Source: Gloeocapsa sp. PCC 73106 (lineage in GTDB: Bacteria > Cyanobacteriota > Cyanobacteriia > Cyanobacteriales > Gloeocapsaceae). Taken from it: a DNA stretch of 40,412 nt. The translations under genes and the position numbers were made by a program. The DNA lies in the NCBI RefSeq assembly GCF_000332035.1, contig NZ_ALVY01000196.1, positions 1-40,412 of the forward strand, given 5' to 3'. The first letter of the stretch is position 1. Each line of letters opens with the position of its first letter. The notes under the pieces are model-generated. The model was not told where the DNA came from, searched no databases, and worked only from the letters and a program-made list of their open reading frames with translations. Below, in pieces: positions 7,885 through 18,373 of this stretch.

Positions 7885-9270
7885 ATGGGGAGAGCCAGTG
7901 TGGTAGAACCTGTAACGAAAAATAAATTAGAATTAGAAAATTCCCAACTAAAATCTACTAACGAATCGTCCTTGAGACAAGGATGGCTGTTACTAGGTAT
8001 TGGGTTAGGGGTGATCTTGACTTGGGGAGGAACAACCTTTTTTTCCTCACCCCCCACTACTCAAGCTGAGGCATCTGTTGAAATATATGCAACACCTCAA
8101 GCTATTACAGTGTCTAAAGTAGCCTCTAGCGAAATCATGAGGACTTTAGAAGCCAGCGGGACGGTTACCGCGTTTGAATTAGTACCCGTATCGGCTCGGG
8201 TTACCGGTTTACAAGTTAGAACGATTCTAGCAGAAGAAGGTCAATGGGTTCAAGCCGGACAAGTAATAGCACGTTTGGATGATGCAGTATTGCAAGCACA
8301 ATTATTAGACAAGCAAGCAGCGGTACAAAAAGCTCAAGCACGCTTAGCAGAGCTAGAAGCAGGAACCCGCACTGAGGAGCTAGCTAGAGCTCGAGAAGCC
8401 GTTAGGAGTACTGAAGCGGCCTTAATTAGAGCAGAATCGGACCTAGCTTTAGCTCAAACCAGATTGGAACGAAATCGCAATCTAGAAGCAGCAGGAGCGA
8501 TCGCTCGAGATCAACTCGATGAACTAATCAACGAAGAAAATAACAAAAGAGCCAATCTCTCTCAAGCTCAAGCGCAACTGAAAGAAACCCAAGCGCAACT
8601 CGCAGAATTAGAGCAAGGACCACGCACAGAAGTAATCTTACAAGCTAAAGCAGAATTAGCGCAAGCGCAAGCTCAATTAATCTTAGTAGAAACTCAACTC
8701 CAACAGACCCAAGTAATAGCGCCAGTAAGCGGTAAAATTGCGGAAAGAAATGCTCGTGTAGGGGATCTAACGGCGACAGGAACCCAATTATTTCAAATTA
8801 TCCAAGGAGGACGTCTACAACTAGAGTTAAAGGTCCCAGAAACTCTAATTGGGTCGATTCAACCCGGACAAACGGTAAAAATCCAGAGCAATTTAACCGA
8901 CGGGAAAAACCTTCTGGGAACGGTAAGAGAAATCAACCCCATTATAGATGAGAAATCCCGTCAAGGAAGCGTAGAAGTAGATTTACCAGCTGAAATCAAT
9001 CTGAAACCGGGTATGTTTCTGCGTGCGGGGATTATTACCGAAACGGCGACGGTATTGAGTGTACCCCTAAACGCAGTTTTACCCCAATCCGATGGAACGG
9101 GTTTAGTTTACGTGGTTAAAAACGATCGCGTCGAATCCCAAAAAGTAGAATTAGGAGAAATACTCCCCTCGGAGAAAATAGAAATTAAACAAGGTTTGGA
9201 ATTACAGCAACAAGTAGTAACAGAAGGTGCGGCTTATTTACAAGAAGGCGATCGCGTAAGGGTAATGTAA
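7885..9270 (+). CDS. RND efflux periplasmic adaptor (HlyD/MFP family)
   Basis: Membrane fusion protein that links an inner-membrane RND pump to an outer-membrane channel. An N-terminal anchor helix spans residues 33-53. A lipoyl/barrel-sandwich half motif follows (VRTILAEEGQWVQAGQVIARLDD), then a long Ala/Gln/Glu-rich coiled-coil hairpin with a duplicated GTRTEE / GPRTEV turn, the second lipoyl half (APVSGKIAERNARVGD), and beta-barrel and membrane-proximal domains. The 461 residues are typical. The pump gene starts 4 nt after its stop. The start is ATG at 7885, though GTG at 7900 is an alternative. Nothing in sequence gives the substrate. Confidence 0.93.
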   Translation: MGRASVVEPVTKNKLELENSQLKSTNESSLRQGWLLLGIGLGVILTWGGTTFFSSPPTTQAEASVEIYATPQAITVSKVASSEIMRTLEASGTVTAFELVPVSARVTGLQVRTILAEEGQWVQAGQVIARLDDAVLQAQLLDKQAAVQKAQARLAELEAGTRTEELARAREAVRSTEAALIRAESDLALAQTRLERNRNLEAAGAIARDQLDELINEENNKRANLSQAQAQLKETQAQLAELEQGPRTEVILQAKAELAQAQAQLILVETQLQQTQVIAPVSGKIAERNARVGDLTATGTQLFQIIQGGRLQLELKVPETLIGSIQPGQTVKIQSNLTDGKNLLGTVREINPIIDEKSRQGSVEVDLPAEINLKPGMFLRAGIITETATVLSVPLNAVLPQSDGTGLVYVVKNDRVESQKVELGEILPSEKIEIKQGLELQQQVVTEGAAYLQEGDRVRVM

Positions 9271-9274
9271 ACCT

Positions 9275-12200
9275 ATGTCATTCCATCTCTCTACTTGGTC
9301 CATCAAAAATCCCGTTCCGACAATAGTCATGTTTTTAATTCTGGGAGTTGTCGGTATCTTTTCCTTTTTAAACTTAGGTATTGACAATAATCCCGATATC
9401 GACGTGCCCGCAGTGACTGTAAGCGTAACCCAAAGAGGCGCTAGTCCCTCAGAATTGGAGTCGGAAGTTACCAAAAAAATCGAAGATTCTATAGCTGGTA
9501 TCGGCAATATAGATGAAATCCGTTCTATTATCACCGATCAAAGCTCAACCACTACGATAACTTTTATTTTAGGTACCGATAGCAATCAAGCTACTAACGA
9601 CGTTAGAAACGCGGTAGCTCAAATCCGTCAGAACCTACCCCTAGATATAGATGATCCCATTATCAAACGTCTGGAGTTCGTCGGGGGGTCGATCTTAACT
9701 TACGCGATCTCCTCTGATCAACGCTCAGTAGAGGAATTGAGCGACTTAGTCGATAATAAGATTATTCGTGACCTACTCAACGTTAAGGGAGTAGCTTCCA
9801 TTGAGCGCATCGGCGGAGTAGACAGGGAAATCCGAGTAGACTTAGATCCGCAACGACTCAAAGCTTATAACTTAACCGCTACAGAAGTTAACCAACAAGT
9901 CACTAATCTCAACCTGAACTTACCCGGAGGTCGCTCAGAAATCGGCGGAACCGAACAAAATGTGCGTACCCTCGGCAGTGCAGCTACCGTAGCAGAACTG
10001 AGCAATTATCCGATTATGTTACCCGATGGCGAGACGGTGAAATTATCGAGCTTAGGAAGCGTTACCGATGGTTTTGCTGAACCGCGACAAGCTGCTTATT
10101 TGAATAATCAACCTGTAGTAGGATTTTCAGTATTTCGTAGTACAGGCAGCACCTTAGTCAAAGTAGAACAAGAAGTTAAAAAAGCTGTCGTTCAACTGCA
10201 AAATACTCTTCCTCCAGACGTTAGCTTTAATTTAATCTTTACTCGGGGTGATTCCATTCGCGCATCTTATGACAGTACGATCAACTCTCTGATTATCGGC
10301 TGTATCCTAACGATAATTACCGTGGGCTTATTCTTACGAGATTGGCGAATTACCCTAATCACTACCCTAGCTTTACCCCTATCGATCATTCCTACTTTTT
10401 GGGTAATGCAAGCCCTTGGTTATACCCTCAATGGGATGACGCTTTTAGCTTTAGCTTTAGCCGTGGGTAACCTCGTAGACGACGCCATTTGTATGGTTGA
10501 AAATATTGAGCAGCATTTACAAATGGGTAAAAGTCCTTACCAAGCGGCTTTAGACGGGGCTCGGGAAATTGGTCTGGCGGTGGTAGCGACTACGGCGACG
10601 GTTGTGGCCGTTTTTATTCCCCTGGCTTTTATGGGGGGAGTTCCAGGTCAGTTTTTTAGACCTTTTGGGGTGGTTGTAGCGGTATCAACGATGTTCTCTA
10701 CTCTCGTAGCCACGACGGTGACGCCCATGTTGAGCGCTTATCTGCTTAAAAGTAAAACTCAAAACTCTACTACAGCTAAGTCTAGCGATCGCGGTCCCTA
10801 TCGCAGCCTTCTCAAATGGTCTTTGAGTCATCGTCTGACTACCCTATTTATTGCTATTACCTTTTTTATCGGGAGTTTACAGCTATTACCCTTTATCCCC
10901 AAAGGTTTAATCGACAGCGGCGACTCGGGATTGAGCATCATTAACGTAGAGTTACCTCCGGGTTCCCAGTTGAGTAAAACTCGCGGTGTTATGCAAGAAA
11001 TGACTGAAATATTTCAAGAACAACCAGAAGTCGCCAGCATTTTAACCACCATAGGCAAAAACGATCAAGTCAACTCCGGCGTAGCTTACGTTAATCTGGT
11101 TCCTAAGAAACAAAGAAGCGTCTCTCAACTAGAATTTCAAGAAAGAATGAGAGAAGACTTAAAACTAATTCCTGGTGTAAGAGTTAGCTTTAATTCCCTA
11201 GGAGGCGCAGGAAGTAGTAAAGATCTATCCATCATTCTTAAAAGCGAAAATTCACCAATTCTAACTCAAACAGCTCAAAATTTAGAACAACAAATGCGCG
11301 GAATTCGCGGGTTAGTAGAGATAGTTTCTAGCGCGAGTTTAGTGAAACCAGAAATTATTATTACTCCAGATATACAAAGAGCTACAGATTTAGGCGTATC
11401 CGTAGAGGCGATCGCACGTACGGCTTCTTTAGCGTTAATCGGGGATAATGACGCCAACCTAGCTAAATTTAACCTACCAGACCGCCAGATTCCCATACGC
11501 GTCCAAATCGATCCTCAATTTCGCAGTGATATTGAGACTATCAAAAATCTGAGGGTACCCGGTGCGAACGGGACCTTGATACCCCTGAGTGCGGTAGCGG
11601 ATCTAACTCTCGGTAGTGGTCCTGCAGAAATTAACCGTTTTAATCGCTATCGTCAGATTACCCTAGAAGCCAATTTACAAGGTCTCTCTCTAGGGGAAGC
11701 GATGGACCAAATTAAAGCATTACCCGCTTTTAATCCCCTACCCCCGGAAGTATCGGAACAACCCTCGGGAGACGCTAAAATCATGAAGGAGGTCTTCGAT
11801 GGCTTTATAGCTTCTTTAAGCCTCTCCGTGTTTTGTATCTACGCCGTTTTGGTCCTACTCTACAACAATTTTCTTTATCCCTTAGCGATCTTGATGGCTT
11901 TACCCCTGTCTGTAGGTGGCGCTTTCCTGGGATTGCTGATTATGCAAAAAGAATTAGGACTATTCGCTTTAATCGGCATAGTATTACTCATGGGTTTAGT
12001 GACCAAGAACGCAATCTTGTTGGTGGATTTTACTCTAGTTGGTCTTAAAGAAGGCAAAAGTGTATCTCAAGCTATAATCAACGCTGGTGTTTCCCGCTTA
12101 CGTCCAATCATGATGACATCTATCTCCACCCTCGCGGGAATGGTTCCCATCGCTTTAGGATTGGGCGCTGATGGTTCTGTACGCAGCCCTATGGCGATCG

Positions 12201-12343
12201 CGGTTATCGGCGGTTTCACCACTTCCACCCTCTTAACTCTGGTAGTGGTTCCCGTTATCTTTACTTATATCCATGCTTTGCCAAAAACACCTAAATTGCT
12301 ACGACGTCTAGCTAAAGGTCAAGATTGGTATACCGAGCGATAA
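9275..12343 (+). CDS. RND multidrug efflux transporter (AcrB/HAE-1 family)
   Basis: The proton-driven inner-membrane trimeric pump of a tripartite efflux system. It shows the family order: TM1 near residues 12-30, a large periplasmic domain, TM2-TM6, a second periplasmic domain and TM8-TM12. Proton-relay residues are preserved: adjacent Asp at 402 and 403 in VGNLVDDAI (AcrB D407/D408) and Lys 911 in GLVTKNAIL (AcrB K940). The 1022 residues match the family. It is paired with the adaptor upstream; no outer-membrane TolC-like gene is present in the window. Its 3' end overlaps the end of rfbB on the other strand by 25 nt. Confidence 0.96.
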   Translation: MSFHLSTWSIKNPVPTIVMFLILGVVGIFSFLNLGIDNNPDIDVPAVTVSVTQRGASPSELESEVTKKIEDSIAGIGNIDEIRSIITDQSSTTTITFILGTDSNQATNDVRNAVAQIRQNLPLDIDDPIIKRLEFVGGSILTYAISSDQRSVEELSDLVDNKIIRDLLNVKGVASIERIGGVDREIRVDLDPQRLKAYNLTATEVNQQVTNLNLNLPGGRSEIGGTEQNVRTLGSAATVAELSNYPIMLPDGETVKLSSLGSVTDGFAEPRQAAYLNNQPVVGFSVFRSTGSTLVKVEQEVKKAVVQLQNTLPPDVSFNLIFTRGDSIRASYDSTINSLIIGCILTIITVGLFLRDWRITLITTLALPLSIIPTFWVMQALGYTLNGMTLLALALAVGNLVDDAICMVENIEQHLQMGKSPYQAALDGAREIGLAVVATTATVVAVFIPLAFMGGVPGQFFRPFGVVVAVSTMFSTLVATTVTPMLSAYLLKSKTQNSTTAKSSDRGPYRSLLKWSLSHRLTTLFIAITFFIGSLQLLPFIPKGLIDSGDSGLSIINVELPPGSQLSKTRGVMQEMTEIFQEQPEVASILTTIGKNDQVNSGVAYVNLVPKKQRSVSQLEFQERMREDLKLIPGVRVSFNSLGGAGSSKDLSIILKSENSPILTQTAQNLEQQMRGIRGLVEIVSSASLVKPEIIITPDIQRATDLGVSVEAIARTASLALIGDNDANLAKFNLPDRQIPIRVQIDPQFRSDIETIKNLRVPGANGTLIPLSAVADLTLGSGPAEINRFNRYRQITLEANLQGLSLGEAMDQIKALPAFNPLPPEVSEQPSGDAKIMKEVFDGFIASLSLSVFCIYAVLVLLYNNFLYPLAILMALPLSVGGAFLGLLIMQKELGLFALIGIVLLMGLVTKNAILLVDFTLVGLKEGKSVSQAIINAGVSRLRPIMMTSISTLAGMVPIALGLGADGSVRSPMAIAVIGGFTTSTLLTLVVVPVIFTYIHALPKTPKLLRRLAKGQDWYTER

Positions 12344-13395
12344 TAAGCTTGATATTCCTCTGATAATAGGGGTTGCCACCAATTTCTGTTACTCAAATAC
12401 CAGTCTATAGTACTACGCAAACCTTTTTCCAGAGTTTGTTGAGGAACCCATCCCAACTCCCGTTTAATCTTACTAGCGTCGATAGCGTAACGGCGATCGT
12501 GTCCTGGTCTATCTTTAACAAAGGTAATCAACTTTTCCGGGGGAGAAATGGGTAATTCTGGGGCTAAATCTTGCATCAGTGCGCATAACATGTTCACTAA
12601 GTCCAGATTTTTCGCCTCGTTATTCCCCCCAATATTATAAGTCTCTCCCGGTTGACCTCTATGTATCACCAGATCTAAAGCTTGACAATGATCTTCTACG
12701 TACAGCCAATCGCGAATATTTTGACCGTCACCGTAAACGGGTAGGGGTTTACCCAAGAGAATATTAATACACATCAGAGGAATTAACTTCTCTGGATAAT
12801 GATAAGGACCGTAATTATTGGAGCAGTTGGTAATAATCGTCGGTAAACCGTAGGTATGGAAGTAAGCGCGCGCAAGATGATCGCTACCAGCTTTAGAAGC
12901 AGAATAAGGACTATTAGGGGCGTAGGGAGTAGTTTCGGTAAACGCAGAATCGCTGCTGCTTAAACTCCCATAAACTTCGTCTGTAGAGACGTGGAGAAAG
13001 CGATCGCCCTCGGGTTTCCCTCTTGATTGCCAATGCTGACGAAAACTCTCCAACAGTGTAAAAGTTCCGATCACGTTAGTTTGAATAAAAGCATCTGGTC
13101 CTAAAATGGAGCGATCGACGTGGGATTCCGCCGCCAAATGGGCGATGGTATCTACCTCTTCCTCAGCTAATAGGGAGGAAACTAAAGGGCGATCGCAGAT
13201 ATTCCCTTGGACAAAACGAAAATTAGGAAGACCTTCTAAGGTTTTTAAGCTTAATCGATTACCCGCGTAAGTAAGTGCATCGAGGACGACGACGCGATCT
13301 TCTGGGTAGTTTTGACACCAGTGACGAACAAAGTTGGAACCAATAAAACCAGCACCACCGGTGATAATTATCTTGCGCTTTTCTCTTGCCATCAT
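12319..13395 (-). CDS. rfbB: dTDP-glucose 4,6-dehydratase
   Basis: Second enzyme of dTDP-L-rhamnose synthesis; converts dTDP-glucose to dTDP-4-keto-6-deoxyglucose with bound NAD+. Seen are GGAGFIG (residues 13-19) for NAD binding, STDEVYG (137-143) with the Asp-Glu dehydratase pair, and the YxxxK couple Y164/K168. Length 358 is standard. ATG at 13395 overlaps the rfbA stop by 4 nt (ATGA); a second ATG follows immediately. It is the last gene of the dapF-rfbC-D-A-B operon. Confidence 0.96.
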   Translation of the reverse strand: MMAREKRKIIITGGAGFIGSNFVRHWCQNYPEDRVVVLDALTYAGNRLSLKTLEGLPNFRFVQGNICDRPLVSSLLAEEEVDTIAHLAAESHVDRSILGPDAFIQTNVIGTFTLLESFRQHWQSRGKPEGDRFLHVSTDEVYGSLSSSDSAFTETTPYAPNSPYSASKAGSDHLARAYFHTYGLPTIITNCSNNYGPYHYPEKLIPLMCINILLGKPLPVYGDGQNIRDWLYVEDHCQALDLVIHRGQPGETYNIGGNNEAKNLDLVNMLCALMQDLAPELPISPPEKLITFVKDRPGHDRRYAIDASKIKRELGWVPQQTLEKGLRSTIDWYLSNRNWWQPLLSEEYQAYYRSVYQS

Positions 13396-14465
13396 ACTAA
13401 TTCTACCTGAGAGTCGTCTCCAATCATGAAGCGTAAAGCTTTCGGTCGTTGTGGCGCCAACTCTAACTTGGCTCTTTGACCAATTACACTATCCACAATC
13501 CGTTGCTCAACCCCTATAATTCTGGCTCCCTCTAGTACTACACTATGTTCTAGATCTGTATCTATTAAGTGCACCTGATTACCGATACTAGTATACGGTC
13601 CAATAAAAGCGTTTTCAATATGACAGTTCTCTCCAATCACCACTGGACCACGAATAGTACTATTAATAATCTGGGAGTTGTTGCCGATGGCTACTCTACC
13701 AATTACCTGACTGCGAGAATCTATCACCCCCGTTTGCAAAGATTCTAGCCGAGTGTCTAAAATAATCCGATTAGCTTCGAGTAGATCGTTTTTCTTCCCC
13801 GTATCCAACCACCAGTCTTGTAATTGAAGCGCTTGGACTCGTTTTTGCTGAGTAATCAACATATCGATCGCATCGGTTATCTCCAACTCTCCCCGGGCTG
13901 AGGGTTGAATTGCATCTATAGCTTGGTGTATGGTTTGAGCAAAAAAATAAATACCCACTAAAGCGAGGTTAGATGGGGGATTTTGGGGCTTTTCCACCAG
14001 TCGGATCAAATTTCCTTGGTCATCTAATTCAGCCACACCAAAAGCGCTGGGATTGGACACTGAGCGCAATAATACTAGAGCGTCTAGCTGTTTATTTTTA
14101 AACTCATCCCTAAAATTATTCAGGTCATCGGCGATCAAATTATCCCCCAAGTACATAATAAAAGGCGAATCCCCCAAAAAAGGACGGGCCGTTTTTACCG
14201 CATGGGCTAAACCCGCCGGTTTATCTTGGAGTATATAGGTTATTTCTGCCCCAAAGCGATCGCCTGAGCCCGTTTTTTGTTTTACTTCCTCTCCTGTTTC
14301 CGGACTGATAATAATACCTATATCGGTGATTCCAGCGGCTACAATAGCTTCAATTCCATACCAGAGAATGGGTTTATTGGCTACGGGTACCAATTGTTTT
14401 GCCCCTGTATAAGTTAGAGGTCTTAATCTGGTTCCTTTTCCGCCTGAAAGAATGAGTGCTTTCAT
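13392..14465 (-). CDS. rfbA: Glucose-1-phosphate thymidylyltransferase, long form
   Basis: First step of dTDP-rhamnose synthesis, joining dTTP and glucose-1-phosphate. The nucleotide-binding motif [11 protein letters not shown] lies at residues 8-18. An N-terminal nucleotidyltransferase domain is followed by a C-terminal left-handed beta-helix of hexapeptide repeats ([18 protein letters not shown] and similar), as in the long RmlA subgroup. The frame stays open 17 codons further upstream, but the start at 14465 is preferred: it gives MKALILSGG and an ATGA overlap of 4 nt with rfbD. The mature length is 357 residues. Confidence 0.93.
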   Translation of the reverse strand: MKALILSGGKGTRLRPLTYTGAKQLVPVANKPILWYGIEAIVAAGITDIGIIISPETGEEVKQKTGSGDRFGAEITYILQDKPAGLAHAVKTARPFLGDSPFIMYLGDNLIADDLNNFRDEFKNKQLDALVLLRSVSNPSAFGVAELDDQGNLIRLVEKPQNPPSNLALVGIYFFAQTIHQAIDAIQPSARGELEITDAIDMLITQQKRVQALQLQDWWLDTGKKNDLLEANRIILDTRLESLQTGVIDSRSQVIGRVAIGNNSQIINSTIRGPVVIGENCHIENAFIGPYTSIGNQVHLIDTDLEHSVVLEGARIIGVEQRIVDSVIGQRAKLELAPQRPKALRFMIGDDSQVELV

Positions 14466-15358
14466 GATTGTTTTGTAATGAATTCTGCTAACATTTGTCT
14501 GAGTGAATCGCGCCAATAGGGGGAATCATACCCCAGAACTTGATTGAGTTTCCGGTTAGACAAAACCGAATAGGCGGGACGTTGAGCAGGTGTGGGGTAT
14601 TCTGCTGTGGTAATAGGTTTAATTCGCTCTGTTTTCCAAGGAAATCCCAATTGTTTAGACTCTTGGGCGATCGCGATCGTGAAATCATACCAACTAGCTA
14701 CCCCGCTATTGGTGAAATGATATACTCCTGAGGAAGGTTTTTGCTGATTATCCAGAGTCAATTCCGTTAATTTAGCTATAGCTTGAGCGATATCATGAGC
14801 CCAGGATGGGGATCCAACTTGATCGCCTACTATCCTTAATTCTTCTCTTTCTTTCCCTAAACGCAACATCGTTTTGACAAAATTTTGTTGACCATAGGTT
14901 CCATAAACCCAAGCGGTTCTTACGATTAGATAGTGAGCTTGTGTAGCTTGTATTCCCTGTTCTCCTAGGAGTTTGGAACGACCATAAACACCTAAGGGAT
15001 TGGTTGAATCTGTTTCTAAATAGGGAGTATTTTTCGTCCCATCAAAGACGTAATCGGTGGAAACGTGTATTAAACTAGCGCCCAAGGTTTCCCCAGTTTC
15101 TGCCATGATTTGGGGGGCTAAACCATTAACCAAGTCAGCTAATTCCCCTTCGCTTTCGGCTTTATCCACCGCGGTATAAGCTGCAGCGTTGACGATGATC
15201 TCGGGTTGAATTTCCTTAATTAGCGATCGAATCGCCTCGGGCTGAGTTAAATCTAATTCTTTCCTACTAACTGGAGTTAATTGACCTAAATTAGTCAATA
15301 GAGGCTCTAATTCTCGACCTAGTTGTCCCTGACTACCTATCAGCAGAATTTTTTTCAA
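14462..15358 (-). CDS. rfbD: dTDP-4-dehydrorhamnose reductase
   Basis: Last step of the rhamnose pathway: NADPH-dependent reduction of dTDP-4-keto-L-rhamnose. The cofactor loop GSQGQLG is at residues 8-14. The segment STDYVFDGTK starts at residue 100, and the catalytic YxxxK is Y125/K129 in YGRSK. The length of 298 residues is normal. Both ends overlap neighbours by 4 nt (ATGA), indicating translational coupling with rfbC and rfbA. Confidence 0.95.
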   Translation of the reverse strand: MKKILLIGSQGQLGRELEPLLTNLGQLTPVSRKELDLTQPEAIRSLIKEIQPEIIVNAAAYTAVDKAESEGELADLVNGLAPQIMAETGETLGASLIHVSTDYVFDGTKNTPYLETDSTNPLGVYGRSKLLGEQGIQATQAHYLIVRTAWVYGTYGQQNFVKTMLRLGKEREELRIVGDQVGSPSWAHDIAQAIAKLTELTLDNQQKPSSGVYHFTNSGVASWYDFTIAIAQESKQLGFPWKTERIKPITTAEYPTPAQRPAYSVLSNRKLNQVLGYDSPYWRDSLRQMLAEFITKQS

Positions 15359-15900
15359 GAGAATACCTCCGCTTCTTTCAAACGTTGACCCTGGGCGTCT
15401 TTGGCTGAGATAATCGGGTCATCATTTAATCCCCATTCAATTCCTATGTCGGGGTCATTCCACAATATACTCCGCTCATACTGGGGAGCATAATAATCTG
15501 TAGTCTTATATAGTACCTCAGCCTGTTCTGAAACTACTAAAAATCCATGAGCAAAGCCAGGAGGAACCCATAGTTGTCTTTTATTGTTAGCACTCAATAT
15601 ATATCCTACCCATTTACCAAAGGTCTCGGAATTTTTTCTAATATCTACCGCTACGTCCAATACGCTTCCTAGTACCACGCGGACTAATTTTCCTTGGGGT
15701 TGTTGTATCTGGTAGTGTAAACCTCGTAGGACGTTTTGTTTGGAACGGGAGTGATTATCTTGTACAAAATCACTAGTAACTCCCGTTAACTCCCTAAATT
15801 TTTGCTGATGATAACTTTCCAGAAAAAAGCCTCTTTCGTCTCCAAAGACCTTCGGCTCAATGATTACTACATCGGGAATAGCTGTGGTAATTACTTCCAT
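15355..15900 (-). CDS. rfbC: dTDP-4-dehydrorhamnose 3,5-epimerase
   Basis: A cupin-fold epimerase, third step of dTDP-rhamnose synthesis. The catalytic base His is H62 in RGLHYQ, and the family motif VPPGFAHGF is intact, followed by the conserved YKTTDYY. Length 181 is typical. It overlaps dapF by 10 nt and rfbD by 4 nt. In this operon the gene order C-D-A-B follows diaminopimelate epimerase, so a cell-wall precursor gene and a surface-sugar pathway share transcription. Confidence 0.96.
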   Translation of the reverse strand: MEVITTAIPDVVIIEPKVFGDERGFFLESYHQQKFRELTGVTSDFVQDNHSRSKQNVLRGLHYQIQQPQGKLVRVVLGSVLDVAVDIRKNSETFGKWVGYILSANNKRQLWVPPGFAHGFLVVSEQAEVLYKTTDYYAPQYERSILWNDPDIGIEWGLNDDPIISAKDAQGQRLKEAEVFS

Positions 15901-16736
15901 AAATTATTTCCTTTAAAGACTAGTTCTGCAGGACCTGTCATATATATATGTCCGGTTTCACTCGACCAAGCGATCGCCAATGGTCCCCCAGGTAGTTCTA
16001 CGGTACAAACTGATTCGCTCATTCCCGTGAGAACCCCCGCCACTACGGCCGCACAAGCTCCCGTACCACAAGCTAAAGTCATACCCGCCCCTCTTTCCCA
16101 GACGCGCATTTTCAAATAGTCGGGACGAATCACTTGGATAAACTCGGTATTAATTCGTTCAGGAAAAGCGGGATGATGTTCAAACTGAGGTCCCAGGATT
16201 GCTAAGGGTATTTTCTCCACGTCCTCAACAAATGTTACACAGTGAGGGTTGCCCATATTGACGCAGGTAACGGACCAAGTTTGGTCAGCTACTACCAAGG
16301 GTTGATTAATTACTTCAGCTTCAGGTGTCCCTAGGGTGGTAGGTATCGCTTGCGCTTGGTACGTGGGTACACCCATATCGACTTTTACCTGTCCCTGTGC
16401 TTCTAGTTGGGGGGTAATAATTCCTCCCAGGGTTCTGATTTGATAACTATGCCCCACATTGTGTTTTTGCTCCAAATCGGCTATAAACTTAGCTAGACAG
16501 CGAATGCCATTTCCGCACATTTCTGGCTCTGAACCATCAGCGTTAAAAATGCGCATGGTGTAATCGGTTTCTTCGTCTCCTGGGAGAGCAAAGATTACCC
16601 CATCTGCACCGATCCCCAAATGGCGATCGCACATTTTTACTGCTTGTTCTGGAGTAATCACAGGGGTGTTTTGATGGCGATTATCGATCAAAATAAAGTC
16701 ATTGCCTAACCCTTGATATTTGCTAAACTCTATCAT
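15891..16736 (-). CDS. dapF: Diaminopimelate epimerase
   Basis: Interconverts LL- and meso-diaminopimelate, the precursor of lysine and of peptidoglycan cross-links. The two active-site cysteines are C74 in EMCGNGIRC and C223 in LACGTGAC. The start [15 protein letters not shown] is characteristic, and 281 residues is standard. It leads a minus-strand operon whose other members make dTDP-rhamnose. The start is only 22 nt from the hfq start on the other strand, so both promoters must overlap coding or each other. Confidence 0.96.
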   Translation of the reverse strand: MIEFSKYQGLGNDFILIDNRHQNTPVITPEQAVKMCDRHLGIGADGVIFALPGDEETDYTMRIFNADGSEPEMCGNGIRCLAKFIADLEQKHNVGHSYQIRTLGGIITPQLEAQGQVKVDMGVPTYQAQAIPTTLGTPEAEVINQPLVVADQTWSVTCVNMGNPHCVTFVEDVEKIPLAILGPQFEHHPAFPERINTEFIQVIRPDYLKMRVWERGAGMTLACGTGACAAVVAGVLTGMSESVCTVELPGGPLAIAWSSETGHIYMTGPAELVFKGNNLWK

Positions 16737-16758
16737 TACTATTATCTAAAGATTATTT

Positions 16759-16971
16759 ATGAGCGAATTCGACACAACCCTACCTAGTATACGTCAAGTC
16801 CAAACTCTAATTACAGAAGAAAAAGAAGTAGAGTTAAAATTACTTACAGATGATTTGCTTATTGGTAAACTTATCTGGCAAGATCAACAATGTCTCTGTT
16901 TAGTAGATCAATACGAACAACAAACCTTGATTTGGCGTCAAGCCTTAGTTTATTTAAAGCTCAAGTCATGA
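16759..16971 (+). CDS. hfq: Cyanobacterial Hfq
   Basis: An Sm-like protein of 70 residues. The pattern LPSIRQVQTLITEEKEVELKLL followed by a short Sm2 stretch matches cyanobacterial Hfq, which lacks the canonical YKHA Sm2 motif of E. coli. In Synechocystis, Hfq binds RNA poorly and acts with the type IV pilus ATPase PilB1, affecting motility and transformation. I infer the same here by family. The stop overlaps the start of the M23 peptidase gene in ATGA. It is divergent from dapF with a 22-nt gap. Confidence 0.9.
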   Translation: MSEFDTTLPSIRQVQTLITEEKEVELKLLTDDLLIGKLIWQDQQCLCLVDQYEQQTLIWRQALVYLKLKS

Positions 16972-17819
16972 AAAGTCTTATTTTAGCTATCTTAACTACT
17001 ACTAGCATCCTACTTGCCGTACCAGCACTAGCTCTGACGGTACGCTTACTACCAGAAAAACCTCAACAAGGTGATACAATAAGTGTTATTATCGAAACGG
17101 AGTTGGATGCGGCTCAACCCACCGTCTCAATGAATGCACAAGAGTATCCCGTGTTTCCTTTGTCGGAAAAGCCTGGACAATATCGAGCTCTATTGCCGAC
17201 TACACCCTTAGATACGCCGGGGAAATTAGTGATTCAAGTGAGGGATGGAGAAACGGTAAAAAATCTGGCAGTGTGGCTAGAAGATCGTGATTTCCTAACC
17301 CAAAGTATTTGGTTGAGTGGTTCTGGCGGTCAGCCAGCTACGGAAATCGAATTAGCTAGGGTTAGTGAATTTAAAAAATTAGTGACCCCGGAAAAATTAT
17401 GGCAGGGGACATTTTTACGTCCTAGCCCGGCGAAAGTCTCGGCTCTTTTTGGCGTCCAGCGCTATATTAACGGGAAATTCGCCCAAGATTACTATCACCG
17501 AGGCGTAGATTATGCAGGAGCGATCGGTTCTCCTGTTTTTGCCCCCGCCGCGGGAAGAGTCGCTCTAATCGGTAGAGAATCAGAGGGTTTTCGGATTCAT
17601 GGCAACACCATCGGCATCGATCACGGTCAAGGGGTTTTGAGTATTTTCCTGCATTTGGACCAAATTCTCGTAAAAGAAGGACAAATGGTTGCCACAGGAG
17701 AACAAATAGGTACGGTGGGGAATACGGGTGCATCCACAGGTCCTCATTTGCACTGGGGCTTGTACGTAAATGGCGTTTCGGTAGATCCAGTTCCTTGGCG
17801 ATTTGAAGGGTTTGAGTAA
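16968..17819 (+). CDS. Secreted M23 (LytM-type) peptidase
   Basis: A 283-residue protein with a signal peptide (MKSLILAILTTTSILLAVPA, cleavage near AxA at residues 20-22), an N-terminal beta-rich domain and a C-terminal M23 domain. Zinc-site residues are present: H177 and D181 in HRGVD, and H262 of HLHW, with H229 and H260 also conserved. It should cleave peptidoglycan cross-bridges, or bind as an activator, in the periplasm. The frame is open upstream to 16890, but ATG 16968 gives the signal peptide and overlaps the hfq stop, so it is the better start. comFB follows after 10 nt. Confidence 0.93.
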   Translation: MKSLILAILTTTSILLAVPALALTVRLLPEKPQQGDTISVIIETELDAAQPTVSMNAQEYPVFPLSEKPGQYRALLPTTPLDTPGKLVIQVRDGETVKNLAVWLEDRDFLTQSIWLSGSGGQPATEIELARVSEFKKLVTPEKLWQGTFLRPSPAKVSALFGVQRYINGKFAQDYYHRGVDYAGAIGSPVFAPAAGRVALIGRESEGFRIHGNTIGIDHGQGVLSIFLHLDQILVKEGQMVATGEQIGTVGNTGASTGPHLHWGLYVNGVSVDPVPWRFEGFE

Positions 17820-17829
17820 GTTAATTAAC

Positions 17830-18372
17830 ATGAATATACAAGAGATCGTTGAACAGGCTTTTAATAATGGTTATTTAACTCCTAGTATGGAGGCAGAAGT
17901 TGGTAAAATTTGTGAAACAGCCACAGAACTTTCGGTAGAAGAATACATGGCTTTAGATAAATTGATGGGAGCACTATTAACGGGGGATATTGTGGCGATG
18001 CCTCGCAAACACTTTATCAATGTTATGGAAGAACTAGTCTTGAGTGAATCTCTAACTAGAATCGCTCAAATCGAGGCTACTAGTGACTCCACTTTAGAAG
18101 TAGGAGATATCGCGGCTTATGCTTTAAATCGACTACCGCCTCTGTATGCTACTACCGAAGAAGGTGCCAATTACCAACGGGAAAAAGCTGAACAAGAGTT
18201 ATCTGAACTGATCACAGAACAAGTTAATGAGGCGATTAAACGTTATCTGCACCGACCCGATTTTTATCCAGAGAGAACTGTAATTCAATCTACTAGCAGT
18301 CCTAATAGCGGTGTGGTTAAACAAGTTAGCAGTTTGCTTGAATCCTATGCTCCAGATTTTGAAAATGAGTAG
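17830..18372 (+). CDS. comFB: ComFB-family c-di-nucleotide receptor
   Basis: A 180-residue protein in the late competence ComFB family. The domain covers most of the protein: MNIQEIVEQAFNNGYLTP at the start, EYMALDKLMGALLTGDIV, PRKHFINVMEELV, and DIAAYALNRLPPLYATTEEG. Recent work on cyanobacterial homologues describes them as c-di-AMP/c-di-GMP binding and linked to natural competence. The start is ATG at 17830; the frame opens earlier but has no better start. It follows the M23 gene by 10 nt and ends 1 nt from the convergent TM2-SHOCT gene. Confidence 0.88.
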   Translation: MNIQEIVEQAFNNGYLTPSMEAEVGKICETATELSVEEYMALDKLMGALLTGDIVAMPRKHFINVMEELVLSESLTRIAQIEATSDSTLEVGDIAAYALNRLPPLYATTEEGANYQREKAEQELSELITEQVNEAIKRYLHRPDFYPERTVIQSTSSPNSGVVKQVSSLLESYAPDFENE

Positions 18373-18373
18373 C

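Noticed and set aside
13392-14516. Longer N terminus for rfbA from 14516
   Set aside because: The 17 extra residues are inside the rfbD end and do not match RfbA; ATG 14465 gives MKALILSGG and an ATGA overlap.
16890-17819. Longer N terminus for the M23 peptidase
   Set aside because: It would overlap most of hfq in another frame; ATG 16968 starts a signal peptide at the hfq stop.
17467-17831. Minus-strand frames of 83-88 codons across the M23 gene
   Set aside because: They are antisense to a gene with clear catalytic motifs and show no protein-like conservation that I recognise.
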